Below are positions 44,780 through 53,810 of a stretch of 64,000 nucleotides of DNA, one piece after another (the first letter of the stretch is position 1; each line of letters starts with the position of its first letter). Made by a program: the position numbers and the translations under genes. The notes under the pieces are model-generated. The model was not told the origin of the DNA and searched no databases. It saw only the letters and a program-made list of their open reading frames with translations. This stretch comes from Methylobacter sp. BlB1. Its GTDB lineage: Bacteria > Pseudomonadota > Gammaproteobacteria > Methylococcales > Methylomonadaceae. The stretch spans positions 62,001 through 126,000 of the forward strand of contig NZ_JADMKV010000001.1 of NCBI RefSeq assembly GCF_015476545.1, in the 5' to 3' direction.

Positions 44780-46390
44780 ATGTCTTTAAAAATAGCGCTT
44801 GCTCAAATCAACCCACTGGTCGGCGGTATCGATGCCAATGCCGCCAAGATTATCGATACAGCTCTTCATGCCCGGGACCGGCTGCATGCCGATCTGGTGG
44901 TCTTTCCCGAGCTGTCCGTGACCGGTTACCCGCCCGAGGATCTGTTGCTGCGGCCGGATTTTATTGCGCATGCGGCCCGCGCGGTCGAGCGCATTGCCGC
45001 GCAGGTGGCCGGCATTGATGTCGTGCTGGGCTTTCCCGACAACTATCAGGGCAAGCTCTACAACAGCGCGGCCGTGCTGCGCGATGGCGCTGTTCTAGTG
45101 CGCTACCGAAAGAATGCCCTGCCTAATTACGGCGTGTTCGATGAAAAGCGTTATTTCTTCGAAGGCGATCAGACCGCTCTGCTTACATTAAAAGGCATCA
45201 CGATCGGCATCACGATTTGCGAGGACGTCTGGCATCCCGGCATCCTGGCCCGGAACAGAGACGCCGGCGCCGAACTGGTCCTGACCCTGAATGCCTCGCC
45301 TTTCCATGCCGGCAAGATCCATGAGCGCGAAGACATCATCGTCAATCAAGTTAAGGCGCTGCAGCTGCCGCTGGTCTATGTCAACCAAGTCGGCGGACAG
45401 GATGAACTGATCTTCGACGGCGCTTCGTTTGTGGTCGACAGCAGCGGCGAAGTCGTATTTCGGGCCGAGGAATTCAGCGAGCAAGTCAGTGTGGTCGAAT
45501 TTGCAGGCAATCGGCCGCTGAAAAGCACCTGTGCGCCGCTGTACAACGAGGTCTCCAGTGAATACCGGGCCCTGGTGCTGGGCATCAAGGATTACGTCGC
45601 GAAGAACGGCTTTCAGGGCGCCATCCTGGGCCTGTCAGGCGGCGTCGACTCGGCGCTGGTGCTGGCTTTGGCCGTCGATGCGCTGGGAGCTGACAAAGTG
45701 GAAGCCGTGCTGATGCCGTCGCGCTATACGCAGGCCATGAGCCTTGAAGATGCGGCGCTGGAGGCTGAAGCCCTGGGCGTCAAATACCATACGATCCCGA
45801 TAGAACCGGCCGTCAGCGCCTTCACGGACATGCTGGCTGGTGTGTTCGCCGGCAGGGCCAAGGACACGACCGAAGAGAACATCCAGGCGCGCTGCCGCGG
45901 CGTGATTCTGATGGCGATGTCCAACAAGTCGGGCAAACTGCTGCTGACGACCGGCAATAAAAGCGAAATGAGCGTCGGCTATGCGACCTTATACGGCGAC
46001 ATGGCCGGCGGCTTTGCGCCGATCAAGGATGTGCCGAAATTGTTGGTCTATGAGCTGGCGCACTATCGCAATTCACTGTCCAATGTGATTCCCGAACGCG
46101 TGCTCACTCGACCGCCGTCGGCCGAGTTGGCGCCCGATCAGCTCGATGAGGATTCCTTGCCGCCGTATAACGTGCTGGACCCGATACTGGAACGGTACGT
46201 GGAACAGGATCAGTCGGCTGAAGAGATTATCGCGGCCGGTTTCCGGCGCGAAGATGTCGAGAGAGCCATACGCCTGGTCGATAGAAACGAGTACAAACGC
46301 CGGCAGTCACCGCCCTGCATTCGGATCACGCCCAGAGCGTTCGGCCGCGATAGGCGCTATCCGATCACTTCGGGCTACCGCGGGATTTAA
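44780..46390 (+). CDS. nadE: Glutamine-dependent NAD+ synthetase
   Basis: NadE performs the last step of NAD synthesis, amidating deamido-NAD. The 536-residue protein has an N-terminal nitrilase-type glutaminase domain with the triad E44, K111 and C147 (GITICEDVWHP). The C-terminal synthetase domain has the P-loop SGGVDS (286-291) and the block TTGNKSEMSVGYATLYGDMAGG. It is thus the glutamine-using, two-domain form. It stands alone, with 103 bases to the upstream gene. It ends with RYPITSGYRGI, common in this form. Confidence 0.95.
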   Translation: MSLKIALAQINPLVGGIDANAAKIIDTALHARDRLHADLVVFPELSVTGYPPEDLLLRPDFIAHAARAVERIAAQVAGIDVVLGFPDNYQGKLYNSAAVLRDGAVLVRYRKNALPNYGVFDEKRYFFEGDQTALLTLKGITIGITICEDVWHPGILARNRDAGAELVLTLNASPFHAGKIHEREDIIVNQVKALQLPLVYVNQVGGQDELIFDGASFVVDSSGEVVFRAEEFSEQVSVVEFAGNRPLKSTCAPLYNEVSSEYRALVLGIKDYVAKNGFQGAILGLSGGVDSALVLALAVDALGADKVEAVLMPSRYTQAMSLEDAALEAEALGVKYHTIPIEPAVSAFTDMLAGVFAGRAKDTTEENIQARCRGVILMAMSNKSGKLLLTTGNKSEMSVGYATLYGDMAGGFAPIKDVPKLLVYELAHYRNSLSNVIPERVLTRPPSAELAPDQLDEDSLPPYNVLDPILERYVEQDQSAEEIIAAGFRREDVERAIRLVDRNEYKRRQSPPCIRITPRAFGRDRRYPITSGYRGI

Positions 46391-46504
46391 AAACTTTCAT
46401 TAAACTCGGTAGACGCTCTTGTTATTGGGAGAACAAGCATTCATAGGGCGCCGAGCATTGATTGCCAATGGGCGCACTGTACTTCACTAGGAGGGACTTC
46501 TAAC

Positions 46505-47380
46505 ATGACGGCATCAGATCAGTACACTGCAAGACTGCGCGAAGACATCGGACGGCTTGCCCGTGATATCGGTGCGCGCAACGTCTACCATTATCCGCAG
46601 CTGGTTGAGGCCGCAGGACTCATTGAACAATGGCTGCGCGAAGCGGGCTATACTCCCGCGCGGCAGGAGTACGAGGCGAAGGGAAGATTATTCGCCAATA
46701 TCGAAGTCGAAGTGCGCGGCCTTATTGCTCCGGAAGAGGTGATTATTGTGGGGGCTCACTATGATACGCATCGCCGGTCGCCGGGGGCTAACGACAACGG
46801 TTCCGGGATCGCCGCGCTGCTCGCGCTGGCCCGTGCGTTCGCGCATGAGACGATTGGCCGTACGCTGCGCTTTGTCGCCTTCACCAATGAAGAGAAACCG
46901 TTCCTGCGGACCCGGCAGATGGGCAGCCGGGTGTACGCCGCGCGTTGCCGTGAGCGCGGCGAGAGCGTGGTTGGCATGATCTGCCTTGAAACAATCGCCT
47001 ACCGGTCCGAAAAATTTGGCAGCCAGCATCTGTCGCTGTTCGGACTGTTTGCTCCGGCCCGCGGCAATTTTATCGCGCTGGTCGGCAATCGCCGTTCGCG
47101 TGAACTCCTTGCTGACGCCGCGCAGTCGTTCCGGCGAAATGCATCGGTTCCTTGCGAAACGTTCACGCTGCCGTCCAATTTTCCCGGCGCCTGGAGTTCG
47201 GATCATTGGTCCTTCTGGAAGGAGGACTATCCGGCGATCATGGTCACGGATACAGCCCCGTTGCGCTATCCTTATTACCATAAGTCCAAGGATACCATCG
47301 AACGCCTGGATTACGGGTTTCTGGCCGCCGTGACCGGCGGTCTGCATGACGTGGTCGCCGATCTGGTCGGAAAAGTATAG
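46505..47380 (+). CDS. M28 family metallopeptidase
   Basis: The 291-residue zinc aminopeptidase-like protein has the M28 ligand pattern: GAHYDT (His), GANDNGSGIAALLALARAF (bridging Asp), FTNEEKPF (catalytic Glu and ligand Glu), CLETI (ligand position usually Asp or Glu) and YYHKSKDT (His). No signal peptide is visible, so it is probably cytosolic or exported by another route. A near-perfect AGGAGGG lies upstream, stronger than for most neighbours. The substrate is unknown; relatives include aminopeptidases and glutaminyl cyclases. It is a single gene between nadE and mgtE and converges with the latter. Confidence 0.87.
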   Translation: MTASDQYTARLREDIGRLARDIGARNVYHYPQLVEAAGLIEQWLREAGYTPARQEYEAKGRLFANIEVEVRGLIAPEEVIIVGAHYDTHRRSPGANDNGSGIAALLALARAFAHETIGRTLRFVAFTNEEKPFLRTRQMGSRVYAARCRERGESVVGMICLETIAYRSEKFGSQHLSLFGLFAPARGNFIALVGNRRSRELLADAAQSFRRNASVPCETFTLPSNFPGAWSSDHWSFWKEDYPAIMVTDTAPLRYPYYHKSKDTIERLDYGFLAAVTGGLHDVVADLVGKV

Positions 47381-47419
47381 AAATAACAAAGGCGGCTTTG
47401 GAATCGCTGGGAGTCCGGC

Positions 47420-48871
47420 TCAAGGCCGGTCCAGCAGGAATACGCTGGCCAGCCCCAGGAAAATAAAAAAACCCATGGCATCAGTGATGAAAGTAAGCAT
47501 GACGCTGGTGCCGACTGCGGGGTCCTTATCGAACTTGTGGCGCAGCAAAGGGATGCCGAGGCCGACGAAGACGGCGACTTGCAGGTTGATAAACATGGCG
47601 ATGCCCATGACCAGGGCAAGGTCCTGATTCTGATAGAACAGCCAGACCAGTCCGCCGACCAGGCTGCCCAGCAGCGTGCCGTTCAAGATGGCGAGGCTCA
47701 GTTCCTTCATGATCAGATGACGGACATTGGCCCGGGTAATCTGCCCAAGCGCCAGTGAGCGGATGATCAGCATACTGGTTTGGTTGCCGGTATTGCCGCC
47801 TGTCGAGGCGATGATCGGCATCAGCGAGGCCAGCGCCACCAGATGCAGAATCGTGTCTTCGAATAGGCCGATGATGCGCGTTGCGGCAAAGGCCGTGGCG
47901 ATATTGATCAGCAGCCAGCCCCAGCGGTTTTTGGCGCTCTTCCAGACACTGGAAAATATATCCTCCTCTTCCTCGACGCCGGCCTGAATCAGCAGGTCTT
48001 CGTCCGTTTCCTCTCGGATATAATCGACGATGCTGTCGACGCAAAGCCGGCCCAGCAATCGGTCATCATGGTCGACGACCGGCGCCGAGACAAGGTCGTA
48101 ACGCTCGAAAGCCCGGGCGGCTTCGGTGAGATTTTGATCGACTGAAAAAGCGATAAAATCGGTCACCATAATGTCCGCTACTTGCTGGCTGGGCGGATGG
48201 GTCAATAATCGCTGCAGCGGCAAAACGCCTTTTATTTTATTGCTTTGGTCCACGACGAACAATTTGTCGGTATGGCCCGGCAGTTTGCCGCGCTTGCGGA
48301 TATAGTCGGCTATGGCTTTCAGGGTCAGATCGTCCTGGATCTTGATTGTGCCAAAATCCATGCGCGAGCCGACTTGATCTTCCCGGCAGGCCAGAACCGC
48401 ATCCAGATCCTTGCGTTTTTTGCGATTAAGAGACTTCAGAATGCGCTGTATGGCATTTTGAGGCAGGTCGGCAGCAAGGTCCGCGATCTCGTCGCTTTCC
48501 AGCTTGCCGGCGACGATGGCCAGCTCTTCGGGCCCCATGTCTGCAATCAGCGTTTGCCGCACCGCATCGGAGACTTCCAGCAGCACTTGCCCGTCAATAT
48601 CGGTTCTGATAGCGTTCCAGGCTGTACGGCGCTGATCCAGCGGCAGCGACTCAAGAATATAGGCGATGTCGGCAGGATGAAGCTGGGCAAACGCTTCCTG
48701 TAAAAGGGCCTGCTGCTGCTTGTGCCGGGCGATCTCGACTAACGCCTGCCGGCTTGCAGGGCCTTTTTGCACCAATGATTCTTCCCGATGCTGTTTTTCC
48801 AGCAAAGTGATGACGCGCTGCAGGTGCTGCTGAAGAAACTGCTCGGAATGGCGTTTGTCGAGGGATTCCAT
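47420..48871 (-). CDS. mgtE: Magnesium transporter MgtE
   Basis: The 483-residue Mg2+ channel has three regions: an MgtE N domain (about 40-145), a CBS pair (about 155-275, VADIMVTDFIAFSVDQ) and five C-terminal TM helices (about 315-480). The pore-region signature is ASTGGNTGNQTSMLIIRSLA. The cytosolic domains close the pore at high Mg2+ in the Thermus homologue. A 217-bp AT-rich region lies upstream and is shared with the divergent BON gene. I see no M-box riboswitch there. Confidence 0.93.
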   Translation of the reverse strand: MESLDKRHSEQFLQQHLQRVITLLEKQHREESLVQKGPASRQALVEIARHKQQQALLQEAFAQLHPADIAYILESLPLDQRRTAWNAIRTDIDGQVLLEVSDAVRQTLIADMGPEELAIVAGKLESDEIADLAADLPQNAIQRILKSLNRKKRKDLDAVLACREDQVGSRMDFGTIKIQDDLTLKAIADYIRKRGKLPGHTDKLFVVDQSNKIKGVLPLQRLLTHPPSQQVADIMVTDFIAFSVDQNLTEAARAFERYDLVSAPVVDHDDRLLGRLCVDSIVDYIREETDEDLLIQAGVEEEEDIFSSVWKSAKNRWGWLLINIATAFAATRIIGLFEDTILHLVALASLMPIIASTGGNTGNQTSMLIIRSLALGQITRANVRHLIMKELSLAILNGTLLGSLVGGLVWLFYQNQDLALVMGIAMFINLQVAVFVGLGIPLLRHKFDKDPAVGTSVMLTFITDAMGFFIFLGLASVFLLDRP

Positions 48872-49088
48872 GGTTAAAAAAATAGTTTAAAGGCCGTAAG
48901 ATTTGTTTTTATTAAAATATGCTTTTTACAGAGACAATAAGCCTAATTAAAATTTCCGGCTCATTTATGAAAAACATGGAAATGAAACGCTGGGCGATAT
49001 TTTTATAGTATATGAAATAATATCTTAATTAATGCGGGTTATAATTAACGGCTAAAACCCTATCTATTTATCGACGTTATATAAACAT

Positions 49089-49406
49089 ATGATGAATCAA
49101 TTCAGTTTGATAATACGTTTTTTATCAGTTGTATTATTGGTGTTATCGCTTGCCGGCTGTGCGGGAAGCAGAAGGCATGAAAGCACCGGCGAGTATCTTG
49201 ACGATGCTGTGCTTACGACCAAAGTAAAAACGGCCATATTCAATGACCCAAGCCTGGAAGTGCTGGATATTAACGTGAAGACATTTAAAGGGGTCGTACA
49301 ACTGAGCGGTTTTGTCGATTCCGAAAAAGCCGCTAACAAAGCAGTTGAGCGGGCGAGAGCGGTAAGCGGCGTTAAAATGGTCAATAACAGCCTGATCGTT
49401 AAGTAG
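49089..49406 (+). CDS. BON-domain lipoprotein
   Basis: The 105-residue protein has a lipoprotein signal (VLSLAGC, Cys near 24) and a single BON domain (about 35-103: LTTKVKTAIFNDPSLEVLDI, GVVQLSGFVDS, then a helix). It is OsmY-like but with one BON unit and a lipid anchor. BON domains bind phospholipid surfaces and are common in envelope stress proteins. A TATAAT hexamer (49040-49045) lies about 44 bases upstream. It converges with the glycosyltransferase gene, with a 20-base gap. Confidence 0.87.
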   Translation: MMNQFSLIIRFLSVVLLVLSLAGCAGSRRHESTGEYLDDAVLTTKVKTAIFNDPSLEVLDINVKTFKGVVQLSGFVDSEKAANKAVERARAVSGVKMVNNSLIVK

Positions 49407-49426
49407 CTGAACTGAAGAGATAGGTT

Positions 49427-50470
49427 TTATCCCAATTGAACCTGCAGCACTTCCACCTTGTTCCAGACGGCATCGACAAAAGCCTTGTCCATTTCCGGCA
49501 TGCCGTCCTGAATCCATTGAACCAGTATCCTGGCGGTATTGGGATAAGTGATCTGGACGGCATGATCATCATGCAGCCAGCGCTCAATTACCGCCGGGTC
49601 CATATCGTTCATGACATAGCCGTAACCCAGCTGCTGCAAGGCGGCGGCATTGGAGATCTGCTCCATCTGCGCGTGCAGCGGTTTCGCCAGAATCTTTTTG
49701 CCTAGCCTCAGCGATTCGCTGGCGAGTTCAAAGCCGGCATTGCTGATGATGCCGGCGCAATCCTGTAAATTCTTCTGAAAGCCTTCGCGGGAGAGCGGAT
49801 GGCAGATGATATGGTCGAATTCAGACTGCACGGTTTCCGGCGCATAGACATGAAAGATAAACTGTCTGAAAGGCGATAATAGCCTGATGACTTCGCGCTG
49901 GTCTTCAAAAGGCAGATAAACAATAATTTTATTCTTGATGGTATTGGCGGGCGTCCCGGTCGTGTCGATAATGGGAGGCAGAATGGGTTGGCCGAAATGG
50001 TGCCAGTGCAGGCCGACGCCGACATCGGCCGGCGCGAAATATTTCATGATCTCTTTGGCGACAGGATTGGAACCCGCCTTGGGGATTTTGTGGTTGAATG
50101 CATATTGATGACCGATGCCTAAAACGGTCTTTTTTTGTTTTTTTGCCGCCCAGGCAGTAACCGGCTCAAAATCGCTGATTACCAAGTCGTAAGCGCTCAA
50201 ATCCAGCGACCTGACGTCCTTGATGAAAGTCAGCGGTTTGGCTTTGCAGGCGGTCTTTAGGTAATTGACCTGGCCCTTGTCGGTATTAAAGGTCAGGCCG
50301 GTACGCACCTGATAGTTGTTGAATATCGCCATTTCGAAATATTTATCGGCAGGACGGCCGGTAAACTGAAAACTAACCTCCATGCCGACCGCATAAAGTT
50401 CCTTCGCCATAACGCGTGCGCGAGTGATGTGGCCGTTACCGGTGCCCTGTACGCCATAGAAAATTCTCAT
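49427..50470 (-). CDS. GT28-like glycosyltransferase (MJ1255/VC2487 type)
   Basis: The 347-residue protein has the GT-B fold. The donor/acceptor glycine motif GTGNGHITRARVMAKEL lies near the N-terminus and the C-terminal block is GIISNAGFELASESLRLGKK. This matches the MJ1255/VC2487-type family of putative glycosyltransferases, whose donor and acceptor are unknown. It overlaps the PAP2 phosphatase gene upstream by 4 bases, so the two are co-translated. A role in making or remodelling a lipid-linked sugar is plausible, by inference from the partner. Confidence 0.83.
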   Translation of the reverse strand: MRIFYGVQGTGNGHITRARVMAKELYAVGMEVSFQFTGRPADKYFEMAIFNNYQVRTGLTFNTDKGQVNYLKTACKAKPLTFIKDVRSLDLSAYDLVISDFEPVTAWAAKKQKKTVLGIGHQYAFNHKIPKAGSNPVAKEIMKYFAPADVGVGLHWHHFGQPILPPIIDTTGTPANTIKNKIIVYLPFEDQREVIRLLSPFRQFIFHVYAPETVQSEFDHIICHPLSREGFQKNLQDCAGIISNAGFELASESLRLGKKILAKPLHAQMEQISNAAALQQLGYGYVMNDMDPAVIERWLHDDHAVQITYPNTARILVQWIQDGMPEMDKAFVDAVWNKVEVLQVQLG

Positions 50471-50991
50471 GGAATAATTTGCCCCAGACTGAAAAGCGCC
50501 GTGCTGATGCCCAGCATGGCGCCGACCAGCGTGTCAGTCGGGAAGTGAACACCCAGCACGACGCGCGAGAAACCAATCAGGGCCGCCCAGCAATAAAGCG
50601 GAATCATTAGGGCAGGAAAAAAATAGCCGATCAGCGTCGCCATCATGAAGGCTGCGGAAGTATGGCCGGATGGGAAGCTGAATTGATCAGAAGGCGTGAT
50701 GACACTATGGAAATTTTGCAGTGCTGCGGCCGGACGGTTACGTTTGAGGCTGTTTTTGACTATGAAATAGATTGGTCTTTCGAGCAAAAAGCCCAGAAAA
50801 ATAGCCTGGAGCAGAGGGCTTTCAATACCTTGCCGCCAATATAGCAAGCCGGCGACCAATAGATACAGCGGTCCATCTCCGGTCTTTGAAACATACCGGC
50901 TGAATTTTGCCAATGAGCCGTGCATTTTGACATTAATCAGCCAGATGAGCATGAACACATCGTACTTATGTATCGAATAGAGCAGTTTCAT
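50467..50991 (-). CDS. PAP2-family membrane phosphatase
   Basis: The 174-residue integral membrane protein has the three PAP2 motifs: KNSLKRNRP, FPSGHTSA and SRVVLGVHFPTD, with the catalytic His pair. PAP2 enzymes remove phosphate from lipid phosphates, including undecaprenyl diphosphate. Overlap with the glycosyltransferase gene suggests the pair acts on the same lipid pathway. It is the first gene of the two-gene operon. The 290-bp region upstream has a direct repeat TTTTGTGACA (51106 and 51137 region) and no gene. Confidence 0.88.
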   Translation of the reverse strand: MKLLYSIHKYDVFMLIWLINVKMHGSLAKFSRYVSKTGDGPLYLLVAGLLYWRQGIESPLLQAIFLGFLLERPIYFIVKNSLKRNRPAAALQNFHSVITPSDQFSFPSGHTSAAFMMATLIGYFFPALMIPLYCWAALIGFSRVVLGVHFPTDTLVGAMLGISTALFSLGQIIP

Positions 50992-51283
50992 TTTCTTGTC
51001 CTCTCGGCGTTTTGCAAAAGTCGGCCGCGGTCGGCGCAGAGCCGAACGATCGCGGATTTTCCTTTTGAATTAATTCCTGCCTTCGGGGCAAAGACTAAAA
51101 CTCTTTTGTGACAAAAAAATGAAGGTTTGTTTAAGGTTTTGTGACAGAGGCTTTAACAGGGCTTTACTTGAAAAGGCTGCCAAAGCCTAAGACAGGACGG
51201 TTCAGGTGCGAATGAATCCGCACCTTGCAATATGCATTGTTGGAGGCGCCAGAAAAAGGCGCATCCGAAACAGGCGTTAAGTC

Positions 51284-52102
51284 TTAAGGGCGCTTGATTT
51301 TGAACAGGCGATTGTTGTAATTGACGACAAGGCTGTCGGGCCGTATATCCTTGAGTTCCAGCTGGTCTTTGATGAGTTGGCCCGGTGTATATTTGACCAT
51401 GTCGATCATGACAAAACGTTCGGCAGGCGCCGGTGAATAGACAAAGACATTGATAGGCAACTTAGGCACCGTGCGGCGAAATTCGGCAGGCAGCTCATTC
51501 AAGAAAGGCAGGTCGTCCTTTGCCGGCAGCGCGGCCGGGGCCGGTTTGGCAACAGCCGTCACGACAGGCTCGATCGGTTTTACAGGCGCCGGTTTACTGA
51601 TTTTGGCAGGCAACGGCTCAGGATTAATGACCGCGTTTTTGACCGGCTCGGCTTTTTGCGGGGCCGGCTTCGGCAGCGCAACCGCCGGTTTAACAGGCTC
51701 AACGACGGGTTTGTTGGCAACGACAGGTTTGGCCGGAGGCTGAGAGGCCGGCACAGTTCTGGCTTCGATGATCTCGGCAATCGATGCGTCTTTAGGTTCA
51801 GGCAGTCTGGCTTCGGGCTTGGGCGTCATTATTTCAGCCGGCGGTGCTACGGGCGGCTTAACTATAGGCGCAGCGGGCTGCGTATCGGCTGGCGGCAAGG
51901 CGACGACAGGCTGCGTTTTCTGCGTGAACCAGAGGAAATAAGCCAGAATCATCAGGTTGCTTATGATCAGTGCGGCGATCAGTTTGGTGGAGCGCTGATG
52001 TTGCGGCGGCTGGGGAATAAGGATTCTGTTTGCTACCGTATCGGGCTCGATGGCTTGCCGTTCCCGCTCTGATTTTCGCAGTGCATTCAAGATATAAGAC
52101 AT
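51284..52102 (-). CDS. gspB: Type II secretion accessory protein GspB
   Basis: The 272-residue protein begins MSYILNALRKSERERQA, a hallmark of GspB/ExeB. It has a TM helix (about 40-61) and a long Pro/Ala/Lys/Val-rich periplasmic spacer (about 70-190). The C-terminal GspB domain (about 195-270) includes LPINVFVYSPAPAERFVMID and YTPGQLIKDQLELKDI. With GspA it inserts the secretin through peptidoglycan in Aeromonas. It follows gspA by one base and lies about 21 kb from the main T2SS operon. Confidence 0.88.
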   Translation of the reverse strand: MSYILNALRKSERERQAIEPDTVANRILIPQPPQHQRSTKLIAALIISNLMILAYFLWFTQKTQPVVALPPADTQPAAPIVKPPVAPPAEIMTPKPEARLPEPKDASIAEIIEARTVPASQPPAKPVVANKPVVEPVKPAVALPKPAPQKAEPVKNAVINPEPLPAKISKPAPVKPIEPVVTAVAKPAPAALPAKDDLPFLNELPAEFRRTVPKLPINVFVYSPAPAERFVMIDMVKYTPGQLIKDQLELKDIRPDSLVVNYNNRLFKIKRP

Positions 52103-52103
52103 A

Positions 52104-53738
52104 TTAATCCATGATCTCCAAGTGTGGCGAGTCTTTGGCGCCGATGCTGTTGTCCAAGTGAATCAGGGTGCGGGCGCCCGCTATGCCGTCAGCCGTTAAA
52201 TGATGCAGGCGCTGAAAGTCAATCACCTGCTTTTTAAGCGCCTCATCAAAGAACATCGGCTCATTAACACTGGTGCGGGTTCCCGTTACGGCGCTTAACT
52301 GCTGGCGCAGCCAGAGCACGTTGGCCGATGTCTGCTGCGGGACGATTTCCGCCATATCCGGGCGCGGCGGCTGCCAGAGCATCAGATAATAGCCGTCCCA
52401 TAAGCTCAGTACGTCGGCCAGCGGAAACGTCAAATCGTCATTAAAGCGGATGACAGGCTGGCCCTTGCGGACACCGGTTAGCAATGCATAGCGTTTTTTC
52501 TCATTGGCTAACGAGAACTCCAAAATAGCAGGGCGGTCGAGTTCCAGTATATCCTTCCAGTTGGCCTTGTCGAACAGACAGCGAAGGCCCACCGTTTCCA
52601 TATAATGGCAATCGGCCCGGTTATCGGCCGGCACGGCTTTTTTCCAGGCTTTGAGCGCCTGGATCATGGCCGAGTTCAGCGACAGCGACGGATTTTCAAG
52701 CCAGGCGTTAAAAGTCTTCGCTTCGGCTTTCGGCGCTACGGGTTCAGATTTGGGCGCCGGTTGCGGGCTTTTTATGGCCGGCTTTGAAGCCGGTGCCGGA
52801 AATTGGCCTGACAATACGAGCTTGGCCTGATGGTCTGCAGGCTGATGCTGGCTGAAAAAATAAATGCCTGCGGCAATGCTGCCGAAAAGCGCCAGCGCTA
52901 TCGCTGCTTTAGCTTGGCGATGAGGGCTTTTGAGCGCCAGCGTCTCCCGGGCGGCTCGCGTAATGATGTCGGGCGTAATGGCATGGGCATTGGTCGCGTA
53001 GGCGCCGAGCAAGGCGCGATCGCAGAGAATATTGATGAGCCTGGGAATGCCTGAGGAAAATTGATAAATTTTGCGAACGGCGCGGTCCTTGAAAAGGTCG
53101 GGGTTGCCGTTGCAGACGGCCAAGCGGTGATGAATATAGGCCCGTGTTTCATCAAGCGACAGCGGCAGCAAATGATAACGGGCTGTAATGCGCTGGTTGA
53201 GTTGGCGCAAGTCCTTCTGGCTCAGTAACTGCTTCAGTTCGGGCTGGCCGACCAGAATGATTTGCAGCAGTTTTGTCTTGCTGGTTTCCAGGTTGGTCAG
53301 CAGCCGGACCTGCTCCAGAACTTCCAGGCTCAGGTTCTGGGCTTCATCGATCAGCAATACGGTGCGCCTGCCGTTGGCATAGGCTGTGAGCAGGTATTGA
53401 TTGATCTTGTCGATGAAGTCTTTCAGCGTTTGCCGGTTTTTGTCATAGCCGATGCTCAGCTCATCACAGATCGTGGCCAATAATTCGACGGCATTGAGTT
53501 TTGGGTTTAAGATCAAAGCGATATCGACATTGACGGGCAACTGCTGCAACAGGCATCGGCACAGCGTGGTTTTGCCGGTGCCGACTTCACCGGTCAGGGC
53601 AACGAAACCGCCGCCCATATTGATGCCGTAAAGCAGGTGCGCCAGACCTTCCTGATGGCGCGCGCTCATGAACATGAAGTGCGGATCAGGCGCTATCGAA
53701 AACGGTAATTCACTAAAATGAAAGTATTGTTGATACAC
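52104..53738 (-). CDS. gspA: Type II secretion accessory ATPase GspA (ExeA)
   Basis: The 544-residue protein has a cytoplasmic AAA+ domain (about 1-270) with Walker A GEVGTGKTTLC and Walker B LLIDEAQNL, and a TM helix (about 278-296). The periplasmic part ends with a peptidoglycan-binding domain (about 490-535: DEALKKQVIDFQRLHHLTAD). It begins MYQQYFHFSELPFSIAPDPH, typical of ExeA. ExeA and ExeB remodel or bind peptidoglycan to seat the secretin. The gene diverges from the DUF3014 gene. Confidence 0.9.
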   Translation of the reverse strand: MYQQYFHFSELPFSIAPDPHFMFMSARHQEGLAHLLYGINMGGGFVALTGEVGTGKTTLCRCLLQQLPVNVDIALILNPKLNAVELLATICDELSIGYDKNRQTLKDFIDKINQYLLTAYANGRRTVLLIDEAQNLSLEVLEQVRLLTNLETSKTKLLQIILVGQPELKQLLSQKDLRQLNQRITARYHLLPLSLDETRAYIHHRLAVCNGNPDLFKDRAVRKIYQFSSGIPRLINILCDRALLGAYATNAHAITPDIITRAARETLALKSPHRQAKAAIALALFGSIAAGIYFFSQHQPADHQAKLVLSGQFPAPASKPAIKSPQPAPKSEPVAPKAEAKTFNAWLENPSLSLNSAMIQALKAWKKAVPADNRADCHYMETVGLRCLFDKANWKDILELDRPAILEFSLANEKKRYALLTGVRKGQPVIRFNDDLTFPLADVLSLWDGYYLMLWQPPRPDMAEIVPQQTSANVLWLRQQLSAVTGTRTSVNEPMFFDEALKKQVIDFQRLHHLTADGIAGARTLIHLDNSIGAKDSPHLEIMD

Positions 53739-53810
53739 GATTCTGACTTCTTGGGCACTTTAAAAAAATTGTCAATTATTCTAACCCACAACTGAAAGAA
53801 GGTCTTAACT

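Noticed and set aside
48872-49088. Mg2+-sensing riboswitch before mgtE
   Set aside because: The region is short and AT-rich, and I could not see conserved M-box elements.
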